64,000 nucleotides of DNA from CAIVAT01 sp964455285 (GCA_964455285.1 CAYVVG010000001.1:1-64000), one strand, 5' to 3'; positions 35,489-44,398 are shown, counted from the first letter of the stretch. Notes: generated by a model from the letters alone, not told the origin. Program-made: numbers and translations.

Positions 35489-37881
35489 TTATATTTATTG
35501 AACTGGCAGGAAATCTTCACAAAATAGCTCCGGCCCCATCCCACATTTTCCGAACGGCCGGCACCGCTGTGGGCCCCGGAGGTCACCGTCGAAGGAATGG
35601 TCGTTGTATTGAGGATGTTCTTCACGCCGGCCGTCAGTCGGATGCGGTTATTCCAGAATCCTTTCCCGCCGGTGAGATCCAGGGTATGGTAAGGATCGAT
35701 CCAGCCCCATGACAACCGGTTGTCATCGTATCCCAGGCGCGGCGTGGTGCCGGTGAATTTATAAAACAGCGAAAGACTGACATCCTGTTTCACAAACCGG
35801 TACGACGGACCCAGGGTCAACTCGGTGGACCACTTCAGGTCTCCGTAGTCGGGCTGGCCGTCGGGGCTGCCTGTGATCCCGGTCTGTGTGGCGCCGAATT
35901 GGAGACGGAGTGCGGGATAGATCGCATAGGAACCGTCGAGATGACCGCCCAGGCTCACATACCGGCTCATGTTCTGGTAGGTATATTCGAGGGTCCCGCT
36001 AGTTGGGGCGAGCAGGATCACATTTTCAATATAATTATAAAAGAGGCCTGCATCCATCGACCAGGCTGCCTTGTTCTTCTCACCCGTCCAATTGATATTC
36101 AGGCTGACATTGTGCGATTTTTCCGCTTTCAGGCCGGAATTGCCCGTTACATGATGGTTTGCATCCACAAAGACCATGAACAGTTCCTTGATGGAGGGAG
36201 CCCGGAAGCCGCGGGAATAGGAGAACCGCAGGTTGAGTGGCGGTCGGATGTTCCACCGGGTGCTGAGCGCATATACCACGGGAGCCCGGTACCTGGAATT
36301 GTGGATGAGCCGCACTCCCGGCTGGATCGACAGGACCACCCTGTCGGGGTCCCCCCACCCTGTCGGGGTCCCCCCACCCTGACGGGGTCCCCCCACCCTG
36401 ACGGGGTCCCAGCGAAGGCTAAGGAAGGCTGCATAATCGTCGGTTTCCTGGCGGTTGTCCAGTATCTTGCTGCCGGTGCCGCTTTCCCGGTTTATATCGA
36501 AACCTGCCTGGTAGTTGAACCGGCTGCCGTTCTTGTTCCTGGCAAATGTGCCCCTCGCCACAAAGCTCGTGATGGTCGTCGTATCCCGGGCCCATGATTC
36601 CAGCACGGGCGACGACTCCAGCGTGGTGAGGTCTTTATACCACGTCTCCCGTATCCGGTCATACACCGACCAGGCGGCCAACAGGCTGATATAATGATTC
36701 TTTCTCAGGTTGAAAGCGGCATCGCCGCGAAAGGTATACCGCTTCGTGGTGAAATGGTTATCGAATGCGGTTTCATAGTACGGGAGCATCAAAGGTCCTT
36801 TGTCAAGAAGCAATTCGTCAAAGAACTCTCCTGCCAGTTTGATCTTCACTGCAGGCGCGGTGTAGGTATAATAACCATTGAAAAAATACTGCCGGCGCGG
36901 CTTGTAGGTCTTTGCCCTGCTGGTGTCGGCCGGGGAATATCCCCCGAAGAAATTCCTCCCTCCGTCGACGCCGAAGCCATGCTTTCTCCTGCTCAACGCT
37001 GCCGAAGCATCCACATTGATCACCCCCACCGATTCCGCATACCCGTCGGCCCTGACGTTCAGAAGGGATGACCGGTTCTCGCGGGTGATGATATTGATCA
37101 CCCCGGCAAGCGCATTGCTTCCGTAGATGACCGACATCGGTCCCTCGATCACCTCGATGTGATCCACATTGAAGAGGTTGACCTGGTTCAGGTCGAAATT
37201 CCCGTTCATCCTGCCGACCATCGGCACACCATCCTGCAAAAATTTCACATTCTCGCCCGAAAGGCCCTGGATCCGCAAACTGGTGCCAAGAACTCCCTGC
37301 TGCGACACCTGCATCGAGGCCCGGTCACGCAGCAGCTCCGCCAGGTTCGTGGCAGCCTTCTGCTCGATCATCCTTGCATTGATCACTTCCACCTTATATA
37401 CCGATTTGTCGGCCCGCTCGGGAACATACTGCGCCGTGATCACCACTTCGTCCATGTGTAGCACTTTCGGCCTCAGCGCCACCTCGAGCGACTGTCCCGG
37501 CCGTACGGTATCCGAATAGGTTATATAACCCATATAGCTGACCGCGATCTTCGAAACCTCCTTTACGTCGTTCAGGGCCAGGCCATCCATAGAAGAAAGG
37601 CAATACCTCGGCGATCCCGACACAAGCCCTTCGTAGCAAACATGTGCGAAAGCGACCGGCTCGCGGCTTTTCTGATCCACGACCTTAATAAAAGCCTTTT
37701 GGCCGTAACCGGAGGCTACGGCCAAAAGGCTGAAAACTGCTGCGAGGAGGCCTGAGGCGAACGGAAAGATTCGGATTCCGTCCGGCCCGCCGGCCCGCCT
37801 TCGCAGCCGATCTGCACGGAGTTGTCGGCCCATCAGATCTGTATGAAACAAAAAAGGTCCTTCATGAAACCGGGAGGACAT
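35485..37881 (-). CDS. TonB-dependent heme receptor with internal repeat and hairpin
   Basis: A 798-residue outer membrane receptor between two HmuY-like lipoproteins, hence presumably for heme. The plug shows VEVINARMIEQKAATNLAELLRD, IQGLSGENVKFLQDGVPMVGR and VIEGPMSVIYGSNALAGVINIITR; the barrel shows NSGLKAEKSHN and closes with SYFVKISCQFNKYK. The N-terminus is odd: about 40 basic residues precede the hydrophobic core, and the core plus cleavage site (SLLAVASGYGQKAF) is encoded by a perfect hairpin. In the barrel a 19-bp tandem repeat encodes a Gly/Pro-rich insert (DPVRVGGPRQGGG...). It starts one base behind the upstream lipoprotein gene and overlaps the downstream one. Confidence 0.85.
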   Translation of the reverse strand: MSSRFHEGPFLFHTDLMGRQLRADRLRRRAGGPDGIRIFPFASGLLAAVFSLLAVASGYGQKAFIKVVDQKSREPVAFAHVCYEGLVSGSPRYCLSSMDGLALNDVKEVSKIAVSYMGYITYSDTVRPGQSLEVALRPKVLHMDEVVITAQYVPERADKSVYKVEVINARMIEQKAATNLAELLRDRASMQVSQQGVLGTSLRIQGLSGENVKFLQDGVPMVGRMNGNFDLNQVNLFNVDHIEVIEGPMSVIYGSNALAGVINIITRENRSSLLNVRADGYAESVGVINVDASAALSRRKHGFGVDGGRNFFGGYSPADTSRAKTYKPRRQYFFNGYYTYTAPAVKIKLAGEFFDELLLDKGPLMLPYYETAFDNHFTTKRYTFRGDAAFNLRKNHYISLLAAWSVYDRIRETWYKDLTTLESSPVLESWARDTTTITSFVARGTFARNKNGSRFNYQAGFDINRESGTGSKILDNRQETDDYAAFLSLRWDPVRVGGPRQGGGTPTGWGDPDRVVLSIQPGVRLIHNSRYRAPVVYALSTRWNIRPPLNLRFSYSRGFRAPSIKELFMVFVDANHHVTGNSGLKAEKSHNVSLNINWTGEKNKAAWSMDAGLFYNYIENVILLAPTSGTLEYTYQNMSRYVSLGGHLDGSYAIYPALRLQFGATQTGITGSPDGQPDYGDLKWSTELTLGPSYRFVKQDVSLSLFYKFTGTTPRLGYDDNRLSWGWIDPYHTLDLTGGKGFWNNRIRLTAGVKNILNTTTIPSTVTSGAHSGAGRSENVGWGRSYFVKISCQFNKYK
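36340..36411. repeat. 19-bp tandem repeat inside the heme receptor gene
   Basis: Nearly four copies of a 19-bp unit (plus strand ccctgtcggggtcccccca, later copies with gac for gtc) lie head to tail. Three inserted copies make 57 bp, which keeps the frame, while each copy is read in a different frame (DPVRVGG, PRQGGGT, PTGWGDPD). Any change by one or two copies would frameshift the receptor. Confidence 0.9.
37693..37731. repeat. Perfect inverted repeat in the signal-peptide region of the heme receptor
   Basis: Two 15-base arms (agccttttggccgta and its exact complement) flank a 9-base loop at 37708-37716. The arms code for part of the hydrophobic core and the segment around the cleavage site. 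In mRNA this gives a stem of 15 uninterrupted pairs about 150 nt into the gene. No T run follows. Confidence 0.9.
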
Positions 37882-37882
37882 T

Positions 37883-38896
37883 TCACTTCTCGATATAAAA
37901 CCTGACCACCCCTGTCGAAGTCCCGCTGAAACCGGTGAAGTAAAGCTTGTAAACGTCGCCTTTCACCTGTTTCACGAAATAGACGGTCGAATCGACCATC
38001 TTATAGGTATAGGTGTTCATATCGAATTTTTTCCAATCCCAGCCGACTGACGAACGGGTCGAGTCCCAGGTGCCGGGAGTATAGTCGCTGTAGGTCAACG
38101 CCACAGGACGGAATCTTTTAGACTTTACACTGTCGTTGCTCAGGACACCGGTAACCAGATAGGGCGAGCCATCCTGCTGTACCGACATATATTTTGTAAA
38201 AAGGAGATCCCAGGTTGTTTTAGCCGGTTCGAATGCCACCCGTTCGTTCGTCAACAGCGAATAGCCCGAAAAGTCGGTCCCTGCAAGTCCGCTGAGGACT
38301 TCGGTGACAGTGCGTTCATCGCTGCCGTCGAGATGGGCGTAACGGAACACATAGGTGCTCTGTGCCGACAGCTTTTTTACGATCCACAACTTGCGGAACG
38401 TTTTATCCCTCAGTTTGATAATGAAGATCGAATCGCCTGCCAGGTTATGCGTCACATCGTTGTAGATTCCCCATCCGTAGTCGGGATGACCTTTGGCGTA
38501 ACGCGAAAAGGCGCCGTTTTCCCAGTTGTCCGGATCGTTGTACATCGGGCGCAGTCCGGAAACAACCGAAGTATCAATCACATTGGCCCAACCCGAGGTG
38601 TCGGAATAGGGATAGGAATACAGTACAACTCCCGCACCGTCGTTGATGATGACGGAAGAGCTTCGCTTCATGGTGCGGAAAGCGATATCCCATGTGGCAC
38701 GGGGGGAAACCTGAACCACGCCGCTGGCCAGGCTGTAATACACTTCGTTGGCGTAATTGGCGCCCAGGGTCACCGAGTCGTTTTTCTTAACGACCACGGG
38801 AGGATTGTTCACCTGCGGGTCTTCATTGTCCTTGCTGCAGGAAAAGAAGGTAACGAGTACAAGCGAGAGTAGAATAATGGTAATCAGTTTGTTCAT
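37883..38896 (-). CDS. HmuY-family heme-binding lipoprotein (first copy)
   Basis: A 337-residue lipoprotein, lipobox FFSC (Cys20) after a strong hydrophobic segment. HmuY-type strands are visible: SLASGVVQVSPRATWDIAFRT, SVIINDGAG, TTWDLLFTKYMSV, VGWDWKKFDMNTYTY and VYKLYFTGFSGTSTGVVRF. First gene of a three-gene operon (lipoprotein, receptor, lipoprotein). I see no exact -7 box in the 168 bp upstream and no Fur-like palindrome that I would trust. Confidence 0.82.
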   Translation of the reverse strand: MNKLITIILLSLVLVTFFSCSKDNEDPQVNNPPVVVKKNDSVTLGANYANEVYYSLASGVVQVSPRATWDIAFRTMKRSSSVIINDGAGVVLYSYPYSDTSGWANVIDTSVVSGLRPMYNDPDNWENGAFSRYAKGHPDYGWGIYNDVTHNLAGDSIFIIKLRDKTFRKLWIVKKLSAQSTYVFRYAHLDGSDERTVTEVLSGLAGTDFSGYSLLTNERVAFEPAKTTWDLLFTKYMSVQQDGSPYLVTGVLSNDSVKSKRFRPVALTYSDYTPGTWDSTRSSVGWDWKKFDMNTYTYKMVDSTVYFVKQVKGDVYKLYFTGFSGTSTGVVRFYIEK

Positions 38897-39063
38897 AAAA
38901 AGAGGGAATTAATGATGATTGGATTGATCCGGAACAGCTTAAAACCTTTCCGCGACCGGTGCAACCGGTCCGTGCATCCGCAGGATCCTTCGACGGAACG
39001 ATGCAAAATCGTGATTACCCGGTGTTCCGGATAATTACCGTCAGGCCTTACAGGATAAAAGGG

Positions 39064-39432
39064 CTAACAAACGGGGGGACCCCGAAGTCCGGAGGAATGG
39101 ATCCGGAGGGTGAACGGCAGGGAAGTGCGTTCGCTGACATAGAACCAGGTACCTGCGCAGGAGGCAGGAACCGCCGCCGTTATTCCGGGAACAACGGCAT
39201 CGAAGGCAGGCGATCCGGGGTTTTCCGGGCCGTCGTTGGTGGGTGTGCTGAAGGAGACCGCGCGGGAATATTTCTCGACATCCCTTTTATAACCGATGAA
39301 AGATGGGATGAGGGGTTTTCCCCAGATCTTGTATTGGTGAAAGTTTATCAGCGATCCGAAGCATATGATAGCAACAGCTACAGCCATGAGGCTGAAAGCG
39401 GAGGCAACATGCAGTTTGTTATGTCGGACCAC
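39064..39432 (-). CDS. Small membrane or exported protein with C-terminal LRGPP tail
   Basis: A 122-residue protein starting with GTG. One hydrophobic stretch (ASAFSLMAVAVAIICFGSLINF, about residues 9-30) is followed by a polar region with GKPLIPSFIGYKRDVEKYSRAV and a tail ending in GLRGPPVC. Short proteins ending in LRGPP are recurrent in Bacteroidota, with no known role. A TAnnTTTG box at 39457-39464 covers a possible upstream TTG, so the GTG 24 bases downstream of the box is chosen. A plus-strand open frame over the same bases has no such support. Confidence 0.55.
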   Translation of the reverse strand: MVRHNKLHVASAFSLMAVAVAIICFGSLINFHQYKIWGKPLIPSFIGYKRDVEKYSRAVSFSTPTNDGPENPGSPAFDAVVPGITAAVPASCAGTWFYVSERTSLPFTLRIHSSGLRGPPVC

Positions 39433-39456
39433 GACTGATAATTGATTAACAGGCGG

Positions 39457-39464
39457 CAAATATA
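39457..39464 (-). promoter_or_regulatory. -7 promoter box of the small LRGPP-tail gene
   Basis: The minus strand reads TATATTTG followed by CC, 24 bp before the GTG at 39432. It lies in the 114-bp gap behind rpoD. Confidence 0.45.
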
Positions 39465-39546
39465 TCAATAATTCTTATACCGGGCCGCGGCCGGTGGAAT
39501 TTTCCCTGAAGGTTATGAACATCCTGTTGATAAACCTGGCAGAGGC

Positions 39547-40407
39547 TTATCCCATATAGGATTTCAGCAACTTGCTCCGGGAAGAGTGTTTCAGCCGGCG
39601 CAAGGCTTTCTCCTTGATCTGGCGAACCCGTTCGCGCGAAAGGTCAAACACGGATCCGATCTCATCGAGTGTGTAGCTGTGCGGCACACCGATCCCGTAA
39701 AACATGTTGATGATATCGCGTTCTTTCTCTGCCAGGGTGGACAGCGATCGCTGCACTTCGCGGGCGAGCGACTCCCTGATCAGGTTCTCATCGGTGCCCG
39801 GGGCATCGGTCACAAAGACATCAACCAGCCTTACCTCCTCGTCCTGGTCGATCGGAGCATCCATCGATATCATGCGTGTCGAGATCCGGATGGTCTCTGC
39901 CACCCGGTGTTCGGGCATCTCCAACTCGGCCGAGAGTTCCTTCAGCGACGGGGGACGCTCAAATCTTTGCTCCAGTTTTATGTTCGCCTTCGACATCTTG
40001 CTCATGGTCCCGACCTGATTGAGCGGCAGCCTGACAATGCGTGACTGTTCGGCCAGCGCCTGAAGGATCGACTGCCGGATCCACCACACCGCGTACGAAA
40101 TGAACTTGAACCCGCGGGTTTCGTCGAAACGCCGGGCAGCCTTGATGAGCCCGACATTTCCCTCATTGATCAGGTCAGGAAGTGTAAGTCCCTGGTTCTG
40201 ATACTGTTTCGCCACCGAAACCACGAACCGCAGGTTGGCTTTGCACAACTTCTCCAGCGCATCCTGGTCACCCTGTTTGATCCGCTGGGCCAGCAGCACC
40301 TCCTCATCGGCCGTGATCAGCTCCTCCTTGGCGATGTCGGAGAGGTACCGGTCGAGGGAGGCGGTTTCGCGATTGGTGATCGACTTTGATATTTTTAATT
40401 GTCTCAT
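39547..40407 (-). CDS. rpoD: Primary sigma factor, Bacteroidota type
   Basis: A 286-residue sigma-70 without region 1.1, the normal size for the phylum's housekeeping sigma. Region 1.2 (SLDRYLSDIAKEELITADEEVLLAQRI), region 2 (NLRFVVSVAKQYQNQGL, LIKAARRFDETRGFKFISYAVWWIRQSI), region 3, and region 4 (LAEKERDIINMFYGI, SYTLDEIGSVFDLSRERVRQI) are complete. This protein would read the TAnnTTTG boxes noted in the window. Its start overlaps the stop of the HtrA gene by four bases. Confidence 0.95.
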   Translation of the reverse strand: MRQLKISKSITNRETASLDRYLSDIAKEELITADEEVLLAQRIKQGDQDALEKLCKANLRFVVSVAKQYQNQGLTLPDLINEGNVGLIKAARRFDETRGFKFISYAVWWIRQSILQALAEQSRIVRLPLNQVGTMSKMSKANIKLEQRFERPPSLKELSAELEMPEHRVAETIRISTRMISMDAPIDQDEEVRLVDVFVTDAPGTDENLIRESLAREVQRSLSTLAEKERDIINMFYGIGVPHSYTLDEIGSVFDLSRERVRQIKEKALRRLKHSSRSKLLKSYMG

Positions 40408-41837
40408 AGGCCTATTCCGTAATACGCCCGCAACCCGTTGGGATAGACGCCCTCGAGGAGCACGCCACCCTGTCCGCCGGATAAGGCTTCCCTAAGTTCG
40501 GAGAGGGTCCTGACGGGTTTGCGGTCGATGGTTAATACTATAAATCCTGCACTGATCCCCGCACTTCTCAGTTTACCGGGGGTCAGCGAGGTGATTTTGA
40601 ATCCGTAATCAATGTTCAGACGGCTCTTCTCCTTGTCCGTGAGCGGCTCAAAAGTCGCTCCCTGTATGGTGATCTTGCCCGATTTCTCGGAGATAAGCCT
40701 GGAATCTTCACCCTGCATGGTCAGTGTCAACATGACCTCTTTCCCATCCCGGTTGACGATCAGGTTCACTTTGTCGCCCGGGTTCTTCTGCCCGATCATC
40801 TCCATCAGTTCAGCCTTGCCGTTTACTGCGATGTTGTCCATGTTCATGATCACATCGCCTTTCCTGACTCCGGCCAGGTCGGCGGCCCCGCCTTCCACCA
40901 CGTCATCGACATAGATCCCGCGCAGGTCGGAGAATCCTTTCTCCTTGGCGAACTGGTCGTCGATCTCCCGGTAGTAAACACCGAGGTAAGCCCTCTGGAT
41001 CTTGCCGAACTTCATGAAATCGGCCACCACTTTCTTAACCAGGTTGACCGGGATGGCAAAACTGTAACCCGTATAATAACCGTTCCCCGAAGCGATCGCC
41101 GCGTTGATGCCGATGAGTTCCCCCCTCGTGTTGACCAACGCACCTCCACTGTTGCCCGAATTCACTGCAGCATCGGTCTGGATGAACGATTCGATCGCGC
41201 CCTGTGATCCCAGGATGTTGATGTTCCTAGCCTTTGCGCTGACAATGCCGGCGGTGACCGTCGAAGTGAGGTTGAAGGGGTTCCCGACCGCCAGCACCCA
41301 CTCTCCGATGCGGACTTCATCGGAATTTCCGTAAGAGAGGAAGGGTAATCCCTGCTCCTCGATCCGGATCAGCGCCAAATCGGTGCTCGGATCGGTGCCG
41401 ATGATCGTGGCGGGGTACTCCCGTTTATCATTCAGCGTGACTGTAATGTTCGTTGCCTCCTGCACCACATGGTTGTTGGTCACAATATAACCATCCTGCG
41501 AAACGATCACTCCCGATCCCATTCCGGTATAGGGCGTGCTGTACTCGCGCGGTTGCGGTCGCCCTAAATTGAAAAGTTCGAAAAAGTCGTCATATACCAG
41601 GCTCTTCTTCTGGAATTCCGACTTGATATGGACTACGGCATGCACCGAGTTCTCGGCTGCCGCCTGGAAATCAGGCTGGTTAAATGCGGCACCCGGGTTG
41701 TAGCTGACCTGCCGGACCGGGATTCCTGCCGGCCGGGAAGATCCGAAATAGTTCTTCTTTTCAAATAATCTGTTCACGCCGAGGGCGACCATACCCCCGA
41801 TCAAAGCAATCAGAAAAATTCCTCCAATCCTTTTCAT
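40404..41837 (-). CDS. degQ: HtrA/DegQ-type periplasmic serine protease
   Basis: A 477-residue protease with an N-terminal membrane segment or signal (IFLIALIGGMVALGV). The catalytic triad is visible as His123 (TNNHVV), Asp153 (STDLALI) and Ser230 (NSGNSGGAL). PDZ1 (LGVYYREIDDQFAKEKGFS ... ADLAGVRKGDVIMNMDN) and a second PDZ-like domain (KSRLNIDYGFKITSLTPGKLRSAGI) follow. It degrades or refolds misfolded envelope proteins. Direct coupling to rpoD by an ATGA overlap ties its expression to the housekeeping sigma factor. No promoter box is visible in the 230 bp upstream. Confidence 0.92.
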   Translation of the reverse strand: MKRIGGIFLIALIGGMVALGVNRLFEKKNYFGSSRPAGIPVRQVSYNPGAAFNQPDFQAAAENSVHAVVHIKSEFQKKSLVYDDFFELFNLGRPQPREYSTPYTGMGSGVIVSQDGYIVTNNHVVQEATNITVTLNDKREYPATIIGTDPSTDLALIRIEEQGLPFLSYGNSDEVRIGEWVLAVGNPFNLTSTVTAGIVSAKARNINILGSQGAIESFIQTDAAVNSGNSGGALVNTRGELIGINAAIASGNGYYTGYSFAIPVNLVKKVVADFMKFGKIQRAYLGVYYREIDDQFAKEKGFSDLRGIYVDDVVEGGAADLAGVRKGDVIMNMDNIAVNGKAELMEMIGQKNPGDKVNLIVNRDGKEVMLTLTMQGEDSRLISEKSGKITIQGATFEPLTDKEKSRLNIDYGFKITSLTPGKLRSAGISAGFIVLTIDRKPVRTLSELREALSGGQGGVLLEGVYPNGLRAYYGIGL

Positions 41838-42067
41838 ATGCTTCCTGATTTTCAGTTTTCGGTTAACATTGTTTCACTCCTTTCCAGGAACCCCTTGAAA
41901 ACGGGGTAATGTCCTGGATATTTTCGTCCTGCATGTTAAATTCTGTTAACCACCTGTTAAAAAAAAGTTAAAAAAACCGGCCCGGAGCATATCACCTATC
42001 ATCCCATTTTCTGATTAACAGACAGAGAAATCCGAAAATGGTTGTTTGTGACTAATATATAAAATAT

Positions 42068-43159
42068 ATGCATACTTTCAAAATTTCCGGCCTTATTTTT
42101 TCACTTTTTTTCAACGGGCTGTCCCTGGCAGGACCGGCGACGTTTCCCCACATAAAACGTGCCAATTTAGATTCGATAAAAATTAAAAGCCATATTGGCA
42201 GTGTGATTTTCTGGAATGTCGAGAACCTGTACGATCCCTATGACGATACGACCACGCTCGACGACGAATTCACCACGGCCGGGGCCCGCCGCTGGAACTG
42301 GAGCCGGTTCAGCACCAAACTGAACTACGTGGCAAAAACCCTCCTGGCCGCCGGGGGATGGGACCCTCCGGCGCTGGTAGGTCTTTGCGAGATCGAGAAC
42401 CGCTATGTCCTCAACAAACTGATCCATGAGACGCCCTTGCGCCGGTGGCGTTACAACATGGTGCACCATGAATCGCCCGATCTCCGGGGCGTGGACGTGG
42501 CGCTTCTTTACCGGCCCGACCGTTTCAGGGTCCTCTCGTCCCGGAGCATCCGGGTGCAGTATCCTTTCGACACCGCAGCCCGGACCCGTGAGATCCTCAT
42601 GACGCAAGGGATCATCGCCGGACGCGACACCCTGACGATCTTCGTCAATCACTGGCCCTCACGCCGCGGCGGCCAGGAAATCTCCACCCCCCGTCGCCTC
42701 TTTGTCGCCGGTCTACTCAGGCGCCTGGCCGATTCGGTGATGGATTCCCGGGCCGGTGCCAGCCTGGTCATCATGGGCGATTTCAACGACGAACCGGAGG
42801 ACAGCAGCCTTTCCGTGGTCCTCGGAGCAAAAACAACCATGCCATCCGGCGGCGGGACCGGGTTATTCAACCTGATGGGGATCCGCAACCGGGAGCGCAG
42901 GGAAGGCACTCTTAAATTCCGCGACATGTGGAGCACCTTCGATCAGTTTATCGTATCAGCCTCCCTGCTGACCGGGGCTGCCGGTATCCTGGGCGGGCAC
43001 ATGCAGGCCTCGGTGGTGCGACCGGGATTTTTGCTCGAGGAGGATAAAGCCTGGTTCGGCGAGAAACTCAACCGCACCTATTCGGGCCCCCGGTACCACG
43101 GAGGTTTTTCCGATCACCTCCCGGTCAGGTTGGAACTTATCAGGACGGGAATCCGCTGA
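42068..43159 (+). CDS. Secreted endonuclease/exonuclease/phosphatase family protein
   Basis: A 363-residue EEP-fold (DNase I-like) protein with a signal peptide (KISGLIFSLFFNGLSLAGPA). Active-site marks are FWNVENLYDP, LVGLCEIENRYVL (metal Glu), VDVALLYRP, FVNHWPSRRGG, VIMGDFNDEPEDSS and the final GGFSDHLPVRLEL with the catalytic His. It could act on nucleic acids or on a small phosphoester; export to the periplasm or surface suggests nutrient scavenging. Convergent with the radical SAM gene, only four bases apart. Confidence 0.85.
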   Translation: MHTFKISGLIFSLFFNGLSLAGPATFPHIKRANLDSIKIKSHIGSVIFWNVENLYDPYDDTTTLDDEFTTAGARRWNWSRFSTKLNYVAKTLLAAGGWDPPALVGLCEIENRYVLNKLIHETPLRRWRYNMVHHESPDLRGVDVALLYRPDRFRVLSSRSIRVQYPFDTAARTREILMTQGIIAGRDTLTIFVNHWPSRRGGQEISTPRRLFVAGLLRRLADSVMDSRAGASLVIMGDFNDEPEDSSLSVVLGAKTTMPSGGGTGLFNLMGIRNRERREGTLKFRDMWSTFDQFIVSASLLTGAAGILGGHMQASVVRPGFLLEEDKAWFGEKLNRTYSGPRYHGGFSDHLPVRLELIRTGIR

Positions 43160-43163
43160 CAAC

Positions 43164-44321
43164 CTACGACCACACCCCGGGTATCCGGGCATGGCAGAAC
43201 CTGCAGGTGCCGTTTTCGAGATGGTTTGACAGGATGGAAAATCCTTTTCGCTCAATCACCGGCTTTTTGCAGGAGTGGCAATAGGTGCTCTCGGCCGGAG
43301 AACCGGGCACATTCCCGATATAGACATACCGCATTCCCGATTTCATGGCAATGTTGCGGGCCTTATCCAGCGTATCGACCGGCGTGTAGGGCAGGCTGGT
43401 CAGCTTGTACAACGGGTGAAAACGGCTGAAATGCAGCGGATTATCTGAGAATCCTTCCCTGACCAGCCATTCGCACATTTCCCGGATCATCGCCAGATCG
43501 TCGGTCCAGCCCGGTACGACCAGGTTCGTGATCTCCAGCCATACCCCCTGCGATTTCAGCGTCTTCAGCGTGTTCAGGACCGGCTGCAAGCTTCCCCCGT
43601 TCAGTTTGGCATAGATCTCGTCGCTGAACGACTTCAGGTTGATGTTCGCCGCATCGAGATACCGGCACAGGTCGAGCAGGGGCCTTTCATTGATGAACCC
43701 ATTGGAGATGAACAGGTTTTTTAATCCCCGGGCCCGTGCCAGCCGGGCCGTGTCGAACATATATTCGTAAAAGGCGATGGGTTCGGAGTAGGTGTATGCA
43801 ATCGACCGGCATCTCCCTTTCAGGGCTTCTTCAACCACCCGGCCGGGAAACAGATCGGAATTGGGAGTGTCGTGCGGACTGGTTTGCGATATTTCCCAAT
43901 TCTGGCAATTAAGGCAGGCAAAATTGCATCCCGCAGTGGCCAATGAAAAGCTGACTGTCGAAGGCAGAAAGTGGAACAGGGGCTTTTTTTCGATGGGGTC
44001 TGAATGTACCGAACAAGGGTTGCCGTATGCTATGGTGTAAAGTTTTCCATCCTTTACCGCATGGGTTTTGCAGATACTTTCCAGTCCCTCTTTCAGGATG
44101 CAGTTGTTGGGACATATCTGGCATCTGATCCCCCTGGGTGTTGCGACGGCATAGGGCGATTCCTTGCTGAAACGCCCGAAACCCCCGGCGGAAGCCGCGT
44201 TTGCTGTGTCCATACCAATCCATGTTTTTGACAGTGCTTTGATCGAATGCATCCCGGCCGCGGCGGCACTGAGGCCGGCCAGGCTTGCCCTGAAAAACTG
44301 CCGCTTGGTTATTTTTTTCAT
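43164..44321 (-). CDS. amrS: AmmeMemoRadiSam system radical SAM enzyme
   Basis: A 385-residue radical SAM protein. The N-terminus looks like a Tat-type signal (TKRQFFRASLAGLSAAAAG, Lys-Arg in place of Arg-Arg). An N-terminal Cys set (Cys67, Cys70, Cys74, Cys84 in RCQICPNNC ... SIC) is followed by the SAM cluster CNFACLNC (Cys132, 136, 139), YTYSEPIAFYEYMFDTA, and C-terminal CHSC and CRFC pairs. This matches the AmrS subfamily, named for co-occurrence with Memo and AMMECR1 domains; its reaction is unknown. The start at 44321 is chosen by the Tat-like signal and by a promoter box at 44362-44369. Confidence 0.88.
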   Translation of the reverse strand: MKKITKRQFFRASLAGLSAAAAGMHSIKALSKTWIGMDTANAASAGGFGRFSKESPYAVATPRGIRCQICPNNCILKEGLESICKTHAVKDGKLYTIAYGNPCSVHSDPIEKKPLFHFLPSTVSFSLATAGCNFACLNCQNWEISQTSPHDTPNSDLFPGRVVEEALKGRCRSIAYTYSEPIAFYEYMFDTARLARARGLKNLFISNGFINERPLLDLCRYLDAANINLKSFSDEIYAKLNGGSLQPVLNTLKTLKSQGVWLEITNLVVPGWTDDLAMIREMCEWLVREGFSDNPLHFSRFHPLYKLTSLPYTPVDTLDKARNIAMKSGMRYVYIGNVPGSPAESTYCHSCKKPVIERKGFSILSNHLENGTCRFCHARIPGVWS

Positions 44322-44361
44322 GGGTCGCTCCCGACGGTCCGGCCGGGCCGGCCGGGTAGTA

Positions 44362-44369
44362 CAAAAATA
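44362..44369 (-). promoter_or_regulatory. -7 promoter box of the radical SAM gene
   Basis: The minus strand reads TATTTTTG, 40 bp before the ATG at 44321 and in the 77-bp gap behind the membrane spermidine-synthase-like gene. Confidence 0.5.
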
Positions 44370-44398
44370 CGAAAAAACCGTTGCAGGCGGGAAGTTCG

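Noticed and set aside
38959..39438. 159-residue plus-strand frame opposite the small LRGPP-tail gene
   Set aside because: No hydrophobic segment, no promoter; the minus strand has an exact -7 box and protein-like features.
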